Assembly (NCBI RefSeq): GCF_000377745.1
Contig: NZ_KB898706.1
Coordinates: 1,206,249 to 1,270,248, forward strand
Length of the DNA stretch: 64,000 nt
From: Gilvimarinus chinensis DSM 19667
Lineage (GTDB): Bacteria; Pseudomonadota; Gammaproteobacteria; Pseudomonadales; Cellvibrionaceae
Direction: 5' to 3'
This document shows positions 55,880 through 64,000 of the stretch, in pieces; the stretch's first letter is position 1, and each line of letters begins with the position of its first letter. The position numbers were made by a program, and so were the translations under genes. The notes beneath the pieces were generated by a model that was not told the origin of the DNA, did no database searches, and saw nothing but the letters and a program-made list of their open reading frames with translations.

Positions 55880-56081
55880 AAAGTCCTTTAAAGTAAAAGG
55901 AAGGGCGAGCAAGTTTGCAGGAAAGTATGCTTGGGTACAAGAAAAATCGTGGGGTTTAACAGGCTATATAACACTATACTGGCCTTTATTTAGACGAAAA
56001 AGTAGTAGCTCAATCTACACCGATAAACACCGGCTGATAACGGGTAACCATTGGCTCAGGCTGAGCTACTACAGAGGGTGT

Positions 56082-57992
56082 TTAGCGTTTTACATTTTCA
56101 TCGTCATTTTCGCTTGCCAGGTCTGCCTCACGCCGCAAATAGCCACCCTTCTCAGAATCTTGTTCAAGTGCAGGTTTGTGCTCGGCGCCAAGGCTCGCTC
56201 GGGTTTGTTGATTGATTTGATGAATTTGGCTGGCGTTGCCTAAATCACGCTCACTGGTAATTGAGGCGATGGATTCGCGATCTTTCAAGAAGGCGATTAC
56301 ATCGGCGCGAATGCCCTCAATATCAGTTTCTGCCTTATGCATCTCCAGAATGTAACGGGGAAATTCTAAATTTCGCATACCGGTATCGGCGAAGGTGGTG
56401 GACACCAAACGCGACGTGATAACCCAGGGAGTGATAGAGCTGCGCACTAAAATATTTTCAGAGCGAGTGCTGTCGTGAATACCAGTACCGGTAGAGATTT
56501 TCGACTCGGTAAAGGTACCTTCACATTTAAAGTACACCAGCAGAGACTGGAACTGTATCTCGGCGTAGAACATGCGACAGGCGTTGGCTAAAATCCGTCC
56601 GAACGCACGACACAAAAAACCGAGTAATAGCAGGTGCAGCAAGGCGAGCAGCGGGTCGCTCAGGCTGGCCGGTATTTTCCATTCTTCAATTGCGCGCTGA
56701 TCTGTCTGACTTAAAGATGACGCCAGGGTATAAATATCCACCACCTTGTAGGCAGCAAACAACGTAAACAGCGCCGCTAAAACAAACAGAACCTGCCCGG
56801 CAATGGTGCCGATAAAGCGCCAAAGGTCAAAGGTTTTACCCAGCTCCATCGGCGCAACCTGGGGTTGAATCTCCTGCAATAGTTGGCCGCTAAACTCTCC
56901 TTTACCGTCCACTTGCTCACGCAACTTGGGTTCAAGCACCCGGTAGACCCGGTTGGGTACCTCTTTATAGCGGCGGTTTGCCATAACCAGATTGTCGAGA
57001 TTAATAAATATTTCATTGGGGTGGACAGACTCCTGCCAATTTTCACGCAGCTCGGAGACTTCTGTCAGAGGTTGAGCGTGGCGCAGGCGCTTGGCCAGTA
57101 AAAGGCCTACTACCGCACAGACAACAGAGGCCACCAATAAAGTGCCAAAAATATACAGCCAAATATGCAGCTGCTGCAGCAGTCCGTTACGTGAGTCAAC
57201 CGCCGCCTGCACCGCTGTTTTGCTGTCGGCGGCAACAAAAGCTACGGCCACGGCAATAATGGCTGGAATCAACAGCGACCAAATCAATACTTTAACCAGT
57301 CCGCCAGCCCCAAGGGTGGTCACTTTGCTTTGTAAGCTGCGGTCTATGCCTCTGCCTGCCGAGCGCCAGATAAACCCTAAGGCTACCGCCAGAAACAATG
57401 AGTAAAACGGAAACAGCAGTGGCCCCCAGTCGCCCGCCAAACCGGTTAATGACACAAAAGCTACCACTGCATAAGCAATAACGGCGGTTAGGGTTTTTAC
57501 CCAGGCACCAAACACCTGCTGTGCGGCATTGCGAATTGGGTAGGGCATATACAGAAGGCGTGGAAATAGGCTGTGAAGCAATCGCGCCAGCAACCCTGAA
57601 GGTTCTATAAAGGTGGCGTTTTTGCGCCCCATTAACATTTCTTCGAGGGTTTTATCAGAATAGGCAACGTACTTGGCTTCTTGCTCTGCACCACTGGCCT
57701 CGGAAGCCGCAAAATTACGCGCTAACGATGTAGGCGGGTTACGACCAACAAAATACCTAAGAGTGGCGAAAATACCGCCGCCTAATCGTCTTAGGCCCCC
57801 GATCAGAATAAACATCCCAAAGGCCACGAGTATCCAGGCCGCCACCTGGCTTTGGCTTATGTAGCCTACGGCTGAAACCAGCAGCACAATTCCAAGGGCG
57901 CTTTGCGCTGCGCCCGCTAGTGCTGTAACCCAGCCGAGCGGTTTAAACGGGTTTTTTAACCCAAGGTCAATCGACCCGTAATCAAATGCCAT
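56082..57992 (-). CDS. Large multi-pass membrane protein of unknown function
   Basis: 636 residues from the ATG at 57992 (GGAG upstream). At least seven hydrophobic segments: a pair near residues 25-75, three to four around 150-265, and one to three near 365-450. They are separated by hydrophilic loops, one with PTSLARNFAASEASG. The C-terminal 200 residues are soluble (MRNLEFPRYILEMHKAE, then an Asp/Glu/Lys-rich end). No recognised family or catalytic motif. It is followed on its strand by the BLUF gene and preceded by the GH67 gene and its terminator. Confidence 0.7.
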   Translation of the reverse strand: MAFDYGSIDLGLKNPFKPLGWVTALAGAAQSALGIVLLVSAVGYISQSQVAAWILVAFGMFILIGGLRRLGGGIFATLRYFVGRNPPTSLARNFAASEASGAEQEAKYVAYSDKTLEEMLMGRKNATFIEPSGLLARLLHSLFPRLLYMPYPIRNAAQQVFGAWVKTLTAVIAYAVVAFVSLTGLAGDWGPLLFPFYSLFLAVALGFIWRSAGRGIDRSLQSKVTTLGAGGLVKVLIWSLLIPAIIAVAVAFVAADSKTAVQAAVDSRNGLLQQLHIWLYIFGTLLVASVVCAVVGLLLAKRLRHAQPLTEVSELRENWQESVHPNEIFINLDNLVMANRRYKEVPNRVYRVLEPKLREQVDGKGEFSGQLLQEIQPQVAPMELGKTFDLWRFIGTIAGQVLFVLAALFTLFAAYKVVDIYTLASSLSQTDQRAIEEWKIPASLSDPLLALLHLLLLGFLCRAFGRILANACRMFYAEIQFQSLLVYFKCEGTFTESKISTGTGIHDSTRSENILVRSSITPWVITSRLVSTTFADTGMRNLEFPRYILEMHKAETDIEGIRADVIAFLKDRESIASITSERDLGNASQIHQINQQTRASLGAEHKPALEQDSEKGGYLRREADLASENDDENVKR

Positions 57993-58351
57993 GTGATGAA
58001 ATCTCCATAAAATCGGGTTTGGCCCCAAAGGCCGATAGCTTAGTGTGCGGCGAACCGCTTGGCAAAGTATATGTACCGGCTATGAAACAGGCAGACTGTT
58101 CAGGTTTGATACAAGGTAAGAGAGCAAAGCCCAAAAGTGTATTTGTACTCGGGTGGCGCGTAAAGCAACGTGACAAATTATTACAAACAATTCAGGCCTG
58201 GCCAATATCTATCGCTGGATAGCCGCAAGTGTCAGTAACGCGTAAGAGGGTTTAGTCAGTCAAGAAAGGTAAGAGCAAAAAGGTGTATTGTTAATTGATC
58301 AGAAGCTTCAGTAGATGAAAAAAAGCCCAGCAAACGCTGGGCTTTTTCGTC
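57993..58351. other. Intergenic region between the membrane-protein gene and the GH67 gene
   Basis: 359 bases holding the GH67 terminator and, toward 57993, the probable promoter and ribosome site of the membrane-protein gene. Frames within it (for example 57986-58222 on the plus strand) look like non-coding readthrough and have no recognisable product. Confidence 0.5.
58318..58347 (-). terminator. Terminator of the alpha-glucuronidase gene
   Basis: Arms AAAAGCCCAGC (58321-58331) and GCTGGGCTTTT (58336-58346) pair perfectly with a 4-base loop, flanked by further A on the left and T on the right. It lies directly after the GH67 stop on the minus strand. Confidence 0.9.
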
Positions 58352-60520
58352 TTAATGACCGCCAGGCGTTGGATACCAGGGGTCCGGTACGTACAGCTCT
58401 TTTTCCATCCGCTTGTAGTATTCCAAGTCGTGCGCGGGCTTGGCTGAGCCTTCGGGCAGCGGTAAACCGCTCACGCTTTGGAAGTAGCTGATGCAGGCGT
58501 CGCGCCAGTGTTTGGCGTCGCGCAGTTGCACTTGCAGCAGCGCCTTAACGCGCTGATAGCGTTCGGCGTCCACGTAATCTTTTACGCTCTCCCAGGTGGC
58601 TTGCATCTGCTCCACTTGCGCCACGCCCGTATCGTATTTGTGTACCAGCTCTTGCCAGAGGGTGCGGCCCGAATCCATTTTGTAATCCCAGCTTAAGTGA
58701 TGGAACCACAACAGAATATCCTCGGGGGTGGTGGCCGGGTTGGCAAACTTTTCGGTGAGTTGTTCGTGATACTGTTCGATGGCGTTGGAGCCGGATTGGG
58801 TGCGATCAAAACCAATGCCGTTTTCACTGGCTTGGTGGTAGTAGTAAGCCGTCCAGTCCGGGCGACCAGCTTTGTCGTGCCAGGGGGCCGGGCCATAGTG
58901 ATGGCCTTGGGCGTACAAATGGGTGAGGCCCAGCGGCATGCGATAGTTAACGCCCGCCTCGCGGGAGATGGCCATAATCTCTTGCATGGGCTGCAGAAAA
59001 GCTGAATCGTTACTAAAGGTTTGGCGCAGCCACTCTTCGCTAATAGCGCTTGAGGTTAAATTGACATCCCACGCCAGGCGGCCAAAAGCGTACCAGCTGC
59101 TTTGCACAAACGGGTGGCTGGTCCAATTGCGCGAATTGCCGGGGTTGATGACCGCAGCCATGCCGGTGTGTTTATAGTCAAACACATCACCCGCCAAAAT
59201 TTTACCGATGGTGGTGCCTTCGCCTTGGGCGTAGGTGTCAGCATTTAGCGCCTCGGTAAACAGCGGTCCCTGATAGGCGAGGTGGTAGGAAAAACCAAAA
59301 TACTCTTGGGTGACTTGCAGCTCCAGGGCAATGTTGGTTTTTTCTAAACTGCCAAACAGAGGCGAGAAAGGCTCGCGTGGCTGGAAGTCGATGGGCCCGT
59401 TTTTAATTTGCACAATGACATTGTCTTTGAACTTGCCGTCCAGCGGCATAAATTCATCGTAAGCTTCGCGGAAGCGGTCACCCTGCTCGGGTGCGTAAAC
59501 AAAGGCGCGCCAAAATACCAGACCGCCGAAAGGCTCTAGTGCTTCGGCCATCATGTTGGCACCTTCGGCATGGTTGCGGCCAAAATCCTGTGGCCCCGGC
59601 TGGCCTTCGGAGTTGGCTTTCACCAAAAAGCCGCCGAAGTCGGGAATGTATTCGTAGACCTTTTTAACCCGCTCTTTCCACCATTGCTGAACCTTGGGGT
59701 CCAGTGGGTCGGCGGTTTCAACGCCGTCCAACAACATGGGTGAGTTAAATTTCACCGACAGATACAGTTTGATGCCGTAAGGGCGAAAGACATCGGCCAG
59801 GGCCGCGGTTTTTTCAAGAAACTGGTCGGTCAGTACCCGCGCGTCGGCGTTGACGTTATTGATGACGGTGCCATTAATACCGAGCGAGGCATTAATGCGG
59901 GCGTAATCGTGATAGCGCGGGTTGTCTTTGTAAGCGGGCAGGGTGCCCCAGTCCCACAGGGATAAACCCGCGTAACCACGCTCGACCACGCGGTTTAGGT
60001 TATCCCAATGGTTAACCACCCGGTGCTGTACCGATGGTGCGGAGGCAATGTTGATATCGGTCACCGATTGACCGGTTTGCATCAGGCGCAACAGATGGAA
60101 GCTACCGTAGAGCACGCCGACATCTGAATTGGCGGCAATGGCGGTGGTGCCATTGTCCAGCGTTTGAATCACAAAGCCTTCAGGGCCAACCCCGCTCAAT
60201 GTCTGGCCCAGTTTTTTCAGCTCGGGGGAGTGCTCGGGCGTACCGATGAGCAAACGGCCGTTATCGCCAGACCCGTTGCCCGGGCTTTTACCCGTCAGCC
60301 CCTGTAAGCCGCGTTCCAATTCTTGCACTGCCAAGTCCATGGTGGGCGAGCTGTGGCTGGCGCTGATGTGCTTGAACTGCTGGCGGTACTGCTCGGCGAG
60401 TGTGGGCTCGGCGGCTTGGTAGCGCAGCCACATGCGGTAGCCGTCTTCGGCGTGGGTATGGCCGGCGATAGTAAGAGAGGTGCACAAGGCAAGGGTTAAG
60501 GCAAAAAATCGCGTGATCAT
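58352..60520 (-). CDS. aguA: GH67 alpha-glucuronidase
   Basis: 722 residues with a signal peptide ([20 protein letters not shown], cleaved near HAEDG). It removes (4-O-methyl-)glucuronic acid from glucurono-xylooligosaccharides. The full-length match to GH67 enzymes includes [19 protein letters not shown], the [12 protein letters not shown] segment, [28 protein letters not shown] and [19 protein letters not shown]. Catalytic acids are in these blocks. Its partner in xylan breakdown is the GH11-type xylanase. It is monocistronic, with its own terminator, and has a TATGGT/ACCATA palindrome upstream. Confidence 0.95.
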   Translation of the reverse strand: MITRFFALTLALCTSLTIAGHTHAEDGYRMWLRYQAAEPTLAEQYRQQFKHISASHSSPTMDLAVQELERGLQGLTGKSPGNGSGDNGRLLIGTPEHSPELKKLGQTLSGVGPEGFVIQTLDNGTTAIAANSDVGVLYGSFHLLRLMQTGQSVTDINIASAPSVQHRVVNHWDNLNRVVERGYAGLSLWDWGTLPAYKDNPRYHDYARINASLGINGTVINNVNADARVLTDQFLEKTAALADVFRPYGIKLYLSVKFNSPMLLDGVETADPLDPKVQQWWKERVKKVYEYIPDFGGFLVKANSEGQPGPQDFGRNHAEGANMMAEALEPFGGLVFWRAFVYAPEQGDRFREAYDEFMPLDGKFKDNVIVQIKNGPIDFQPREPFSPLFGSLEKTNIALELQVTQEYFGFSYHLAYQGPLFTEALNADTYAQGEGTTIGKILAGDVFDYKHTGMAAVINPGNSRNWTSHPFVQSSWYAFGRLAWDVNLTSSAISEEWLRQTFSNDSAFLQPMQEIMAISREAGVNYRMPLGLTHLYAQGHHYGPAPWHDKAGRPDWTAYYYHQASENGIGFDRTQSGSNAIEQYHEQLTEKFANPATTPEDILLWFHHLSWDYKMDSGRTLWQELVHKYDTGVAQVEQMQATWESVKDYVDAERYQRVKALLQVQLRDAKHWRDACISYFQSVSGLPLPEGSAKPAHDLEYYKRMEKELYVPDPWYPTPGGH

Positions 60521-60546
60521 CGTGAGTCCTGCAATTGGCGCTATGT

Positions 60547-60568
60547 TATGGTCATTGTGACTACCATA
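60547..60568. promoter_or_regulatory. Palindrome upstream of aguA
   Basis: TATGGT-N10-ACCATA, 27 bases before the aguA start on the minus strand. It resembles the half-sites upstream of the xylanase and chitinase genes but with a different spacing. Confidence 0.35.
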
Positions 60569-60668
60569 CTACTATACCACCGTAAGCTGGCGAATAAAGT
60601 GTATCTGACCCTAGTCGGCCCGGATTTTGAATCATAGTGTCCCAATCAGTGAAAGAATGTGAGGGAGA

Positions 60669-61328
60669 ATGCCTGTGAGTACCGACTGGATTAGCGCCGC
60701 CAGCAACTTAATTATGACGGCTATTTGGTTGATTTATTTACAATTTTTCTATCTAAGTTACCGCAGGTCTAACCGCCCGTTTATGATTATTCATCAGGCG
60801 CAAGGCAACGGTCCTGAAGCCCCTTGTTTATTTGTAAATATGAGCAAAGAGCCGATTCATGTACAAAGCATCGTCGCCTATATTGAAACCGATAAGGGGG
60901 TGCGCAGCTGTTTTATCACGGACTACCAGCGCCATTCTCCAGAAGATAGTGATGTAGAGCCTCGTTTGCAGGAGGGGCCGATTCAACCTGGCGGGTATCT
61001 GGTGTTGGGCAGTTTTGACGATATTTTCCGTTGCCACCCGGATATAGTTACACAGGATGCTAGGCGCAGTCAGTCCCTAGACGGCAGCCGTGTAGAATTA
61101 TGCGTGGCGGTTACTCACGGACCGAGCCAACATTTAATAGGTGCCAGGCGGGCGTTTCGGATTCATGAGGCAGATGATCGTATCGAGTTACAGGCGCACA
61201 GTATTTATACCGAACAGCTGACCTCACGGCGCAAGCGCAAAGCGGTGCGTCGCTGGGTTCAGGAGCGCTTTAAACCGGAATACGACAGCGAGCAACAGGA
61301 TCGGGGCAGCAGGCAGCGGCTGGATTAG
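60669..61328 (+). CDS. Single-pass membrane protein, unknown
   Basis: 219 residues with one N-terminal membrane helix (about 8-30) and a soluble domain ending in a basic, Arg-rich tail (SRRKRKAVRRWVQERFKP). The soluble part has alternating strands (IIHQAQGNGPEAPCLFVNMS, IHVQSIVAYIET) that suggest a beta-sandwich. ATG 60669, or GTG 60675, follows GAGGGA. It lies between divergent aguA and the co-directional tag gene. No family was recognised. Confidence 0.65.
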   Translation: MPVSTDWISAASNLIMTAIWLIYLQFFYLSYRRSNRPFMIIHQAQGNGPEAPCLFVNMSKEPIHVQSIVAYIETDKGVRSCFITDYQRHSPEDSDVEPRLQEGPIQPGGYLVLGSFDDIFRCHPDIVTQDARRSQSLDGSRVELCVAVTHGPSQHLIGARRAFRIHEADDRIELQAHSIYTEQLTSRRKRKAVRRWVQERFKPEYDSEQQDRGSRQRLD

Positions 61329-61378
61329 CCTTTAAGGTATAGGCAATTGGATAAGACCTGACATACGGAGACGGTGAT

Positions 61379-61987
61379 ATGGGTAAAACGGTAAACGGCC
61401 CCGACGGTAAACCTCGGTGTGGTTGGTGTGGCAATGTGGAGGCTTTTTTCCCCTATCACGATAATGAGTGGGGTTACCCGGTCGATGATGATATTCGCTT
61501 GTTTGAAAAAATCTGTCTGGAGAGTTTCCAGTCGGGTCTGAGCTGGCGAACTATTTTGGCGAAACGCGATAATTTTCGCCGCGCGTTTGCGGGTTTTGAT
61601 TTTAATAAAGTAGCGGCGTTTACGGAGCGCGATATCGAGCGCCTATTGAAAGATGAAGGTATCGTCAGGCACCGAGGGAAAATTGAAGCCGTTATTAACA
61701 ACGCGCAAAAGGCCAAAGCGCTGGTGGCTGAACAGGGCTCGCTCGCTGCTTTTTTTTGGCGGTTTGAACCTGCAGGCAAGTCTGCGGTTGCGCCGCAAAC
61801 GCAAACGACTACAGAAGAATCCGTCGCACTAGCAAAAGCGCTGAAAAAACGCGGCTGGAAGTTTGTCGGGCCAACAACTGCGTTTGCATTTATGCAGGCG
61901 ATGGGGTTGGTGAATGATCACCTTCGAGAATGCGTGTATCGAAGTGAAGTGGAAAAAGCTCGAACGACGTTCATAAGGCCGCAATAA
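61379..61987 (+). CDS. tag: DNA-3-methyladenine glycosylase I
   Basis: 202 residues that excise 3-methyladenine from alkylated DNA (base-excision repair). Signatures are CGWCGNVEAFFPYHDNEWGY near the N-terminus, FEKICLESFQSGLSWRTIL with the catalytic-pocket Glu, and a helix-hairpin-helix-like ERDIERLLKDEGIVRH. The zinc ligands are retained (N-terminal Cys and His; C-terminal NDHLRECV with His and Cys). Length is normal (E. coli 187). ATG follows ACGGAGACGG. Confidence 0.95.
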   Translation: MGKTVNGPDGKPRCGWCGNVEAFFPYHDNEWGYPVDDDIRLFEKICLESFQSGLSWRTILAKRDNFRRAFAGFDFNKVAAFTERDIERLLKDEGIVRHRGKIEAVINNAQKAKALVAEQGSLAAFFWRFEPAGKSAVAPQTQTTTEESVALAKALKKRGWKFVGPTTAFAFMQAMGLVNDHLRECVYRSEVEKARTTFIRPQ

Positions 61988-62031
61988 ATGCGACCTGTGT
62001 AAACGTGAATTCCTATTTTAATAACAGCAAT

Positions 62032-62886
62032 TTAAGCGGCTTGGGCGATTTTACCTTGGGCCTCTTCCTGCCATTGAAGCTGATCGCTGTAGTGCAGTAA
62101 GCGCATGTGGCCGGAATAATCTTCAACAATGGCGGTGCAGTTTTCTATCCAGTCACCGGTGTTGCAATAACGAATACCTTGTTCGTTATGCATGGAGGGG
62201 TAATGGATATGGCCGCAAATTACACCATCAAAGCCTCGGCGGCGCGCCTCCTCGCAGGCCTCTCTTTGGTAGGTTTCAATGGCGTGTTTAGCGCCTTTGA
62301 TGTTGTTTTTAATCATTCCTGCCAGCGAGAAATAGGGCCGACGCATGAGCTTGCGCCAGCGGTTGGCCCAACGATTAATAAACAGAAGCAGCTCGTACCC
62401 TACATCGCCCACTAAGCGGGTGAGGTGAGACAAGTTGATGTAGGCATCCATGGCGTCACCGTGCATGATCAGATAGCGTTTGCCATTGGCGCAGGTGTAT
62501 TCGTGCTCTTCAATGATTTCTATAGGACCAAACAGGTTGCCGGTGAAACGGCGCATGGGCTCATCGTGGTTGCCCGGTACATAAATGACACGCGTACCGT
62601 TATTGGCTAGCTCATAAAGCTTCAGCAAAACATTGTAGTGATCTTTGGGCCAGCGAAATTTTCGTTTCATGGCCCACATGTCAATGATGTCACCGACCAA
62701 GTACAGTGTGTCGCAACTGATGTTGTCTAAAAACTCCAGCAGATACTCTGCCTTACAATCGCGCGAGCCCAAATGAATATCAGAAATCCAGATTGTGCGG
62801 CCCTTGATAAGCGGCGATTGGGGTTTTACCGAGGGAGAAGTCTTGCGGTGAGAAGGGTTTGATTCGGTGGCAGTTGGTGTTGTCAT
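62032..62886 (-). CDS. LpxH-like metallophosphoesterase (UDP-2,3-diacylglucosamine diphosphatase family)
   Basis: 284 residues from the ATG at 62886 (GAGGCC upstream). The calcineurin-like metal-binding blocks are all present: WISDIHLGSRDCKAEY, LVGDIIDMWAMKRK, VIYVPGNHDEPM, YLIMHGDAMD and GVICGHIHYPSM. This is the LpxH/COG2908 family, which makes lipid X in lipid A synthesis. It is longer than E. coli LpxH (240), with a basic, Ser-rich N-terminal extension, so it may be the LpxH2-type paralogue whose activity differs. Likely monocistronic. Confidence 0.82.
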   Translation of the reverse strand: MTTPTATESNPSHRKTSPSVKPQSPLIKGRTIWISDIHLGSRDCKAEYLLEFLDNISCDTLYLVGDIIDMWAMKRKFRWPKDHYNVLLKLYELANNGTRVIYVPGNHDEPMRRFTGNLFGPIEIIEEHEYTCANGKRYLIMHGDAMDAYINLSHLTRLVGDVGYELLLFINRWANRWRKLMRRPYFSLAGMIKNNIKGAKHAIETYQREACEEARRRGFDGVICGHIHYPSMHNEQGIRYCNTGDWIENCTAIVEDYSGHMRLLHYSDQLQWQEEAQGKIAQAA

Positions 62887-63003
62887 GGCTGCGGCCTCAG
62901 CTTTGCGTTGGCCAAATATTGGCCGCCAAGTATGACAGTGAGACAACAAAAAGGTGAAGCTTTGGTGACGCCCTGCTCATTAAGCCGGTCGGTCTTGCAG
63001 GGG

Positions 63004-63801
63004 TTAAGCCATGGAACGACGCAGTGCCGACGCTATCAGCGAGAGAACAAATCCGCTGGTAGCAGCAAGGACGATGGCGGGGCCTGCAGGCCAATCCCAG
63101 TAAAACGATGCCGCCAGCCCACCGATAACGGCGCAAGCACCAATAGCGCTGGCACTTACAGCCATTTGTTCCGGTGTGTGGCTCAAGCGTCGTGCGGCAG
63201 CGGCGGGAATAATCAGCAGTGCGGTGATCAATAATACGCCTACAACCTTCATGGCTATGGCAATGACCAAGGCCATTAACAGCATTAATGCGGTGCGCAC
63301 AAAAGTGACTCGTATGCCTTCCACTCGGGCTAAATCTTCATGCACCGTGATTGCTAATAAAGGTTTCCATAACGCTGCAAGAGCCCCTAGCACAAAGGTG
63401 CCGACCGCCCAGATGGTGATGACGTCTGCTGTGGTAGTGGCGAGAATATCGCCAAATAAATACCCCATAATGTTCACCCGGCCGGGGCCGATAACACTGA
63501 TGGCTACCAGGCCCAGCGCCAGAGTAGAGTGAGACAATATTCCCAACAGTGTATCGGTGGCCAGTTGGCGACTGCGCTGTAGTGCTACTAGTGCCAGAGC
63601 CAGCAGTAGGCCACCAAATGCCACAGCGGCATTCAGATTAATGTCCAGCAAAAGCCCAAAGGTCACGCCCAGCAGAGCGGAGTGGGCCATGGTATCGCCA
63701 AAGTAAGCCATGCGGCGCCATACCGCAAAGCAGCCGAGCGGCCCAGCTACCATGGCCACACCGAGGCCCGCCGCCAGCGCCAGCAGTAAAAACTCAGGCA
63801 T
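63004..63801 (-). CDS. znuB: Zinc ABC transporter permease
   Basis: 265 residues, eight to nine hydrophobic segments, matching ZnuB of E. coli (261). Typical ABC-3 features are [20 protein letters not shown] and [20 protein letters not shown] near the N-terminus. The start codon overlaps the end of znuC by 8 bases (translational coupling), so the order on this strand is znuC then znuB, as usual. It imports zinc across the inner membrane with ZnuA and ZnuC. Confidence 0.95.
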   Translation of the reverse strand: MPEFLLLALAAGLGVAMVAGPLGCFAVWRRMAYFGDTMAHSALLGVTFGLLLDINLNAAVAFGGLLLALALVALQRSRQLATDTLLGILSHSTLALGLVAISVIGPGRVNIMGYLFGDILATTTADVITIWAVGTFVLGALAALWKPLLAITVHEDLARVEGIRVTFVRTALMLLMALVIAIAMKVVGVLLITALLIIPAAAARRLSHTPEQMAVSASAIGACAVIGGLAASFYWDWPAGPAIVLAATSGFVLSLIASALRRSMA

Positions 63802-64000
63802 GGTGGGAGTGCTCCGGGTCTATTTCATCGCAGCGGTCATGTGCGTGATCGTGGTGGTGGGTGTACAGCGCGATTTGCGCTTCGGCGCGATGGCCGAATA
63901 GCTCTAGATACGCCGGATCGGCGGTGACTTGAGCCGGGTGGCCGTGGCAGCACACGTGACCGTTTAAACATACCACGGTATCCGTATTCGCCATCACCAA
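63794..64000 (-). CDS. znuC: Zinc ABC transporter ATPase, C-terminal end only
   Basis: The last 68 residues are in the window and the gene continues beyond base 64000. The sequence reads [18 protein letters not shown] and then YLELFG, the C-terminal region of ABC ATPases of the ZnuC type. It ends in a His/Asp-rich tail (several HH and HDH clusters), as seen in metal-transport ATPases and possibly zinc-binding. Its stop overlaps the znuB start. Confidence 0.92.
   Translation of the reverse strand: MVMANTDTVVCLNGHVCCHGHPAQVTADPAYLELFGHRAEAQIALYTHHHDHAHDRCDEIDPEHSHHA

Overview
The window is chromosomal DNA from a Gram-negative gammaproteobacterium that degrades polysaccharides. It most resembles the marine/soil Cellvibrionaceae-type group (Cellvibrio, Saccharophagus, Teredinibacter and relatives). 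This placement is an inference. It rests on E. coli-like F-type ATP synthase proteins, the atp-glmU and deoR-glmS order, a TonB-dependent receptor, several lipoproteins, and three carbohydrate-active enzymes: a GH11-type xylanase, a GH18 chitinase and a GH67 alpha-glucuronidase. No rRNA, tRNA, CRISPR array, insertion sequence or prophage was recognised.

Layout. Bases 1-4530 hold the end of the atp operon (atpH end, atpA, atpG, atpD, atpC), with a palindrome in each of the gaps A/G, G/D and D/C and a strong terminator after atpC. Bases 4600-13770 are envelope-precursor housekeeping: glmU, uppP, a pitrilysin-type zinc peptidase lipoprotein, a DeoR regulator with candidate operators, glmS, tlyA and a small lipoprotein. 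Bases 13800-21830 are a two-partner secretion locus. A 2060-residue exoprotein with GLUG-like and MBG-like repeats and an unexpected OmpA-like C-terminus is followed by its FhaC/ShlB transporter. A consensus CRP box lies upstream.

Bases 22100-28470 carry a chemoreceptor, small secreted or membrane proteins, an SRPBCC protein, a GMC oxidoreductase with its subunit-3 partner, an overlooked 34-codon ORF with its own terminator, and yjdM/phnA. Bases 28500-32690 hold the lipoprotein xylanase, a PrcB_C-type lipoprotein and a modular chitinase whose upstream region has CRP-like and NagR-like sites. Then come ilvD, a TonB-dependent receptor, an FAD/NAD(P)-binding protein, a TIGR02647-like small protein, an FG-GAP/VCBS lipoprotein, a 1000-residue DUF748/AsmA-like protein with a hexanucleotide microsatellite, a MATE transporter and a GT-C glycosyltransferase.

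Bases 48600-53930 form a deoxysugar (probably L-fucose) catabolic cluster: a FucP-type symporter, a fuconolactonase-like amidohydrolase, an IclR regulator, a decayed aldo/keto reductase and a split UxaA/altronate-dehydratase-type enzyme. Bases 54000-64000 hold an SGNH hydrolase, a BLUF photoreceptor, a large unknown membrane protein, the GH67 alpha-glucuronidase, an unknown single-pass protein, tag, an LpxH-like phosphoesterase, znuB and the end of znuC.

How the genes work together. GlmS and GlmU make UDP-GlcNAc, and UppP recycles the lipid carrier used with it. The xylanase and glucuronidase are successive steps in glucuronoxylan breakdown. The chitinase would release GlcNAc oligomers, which fits a GlcNAc-responsive operator upstream. 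The most unusual items are the OmpA-tailed two-partner exoprotein, the fucose-type cluster with a dead dehydrogenase, the lipid-anchored xylanase and the small ORF with its own terminator.
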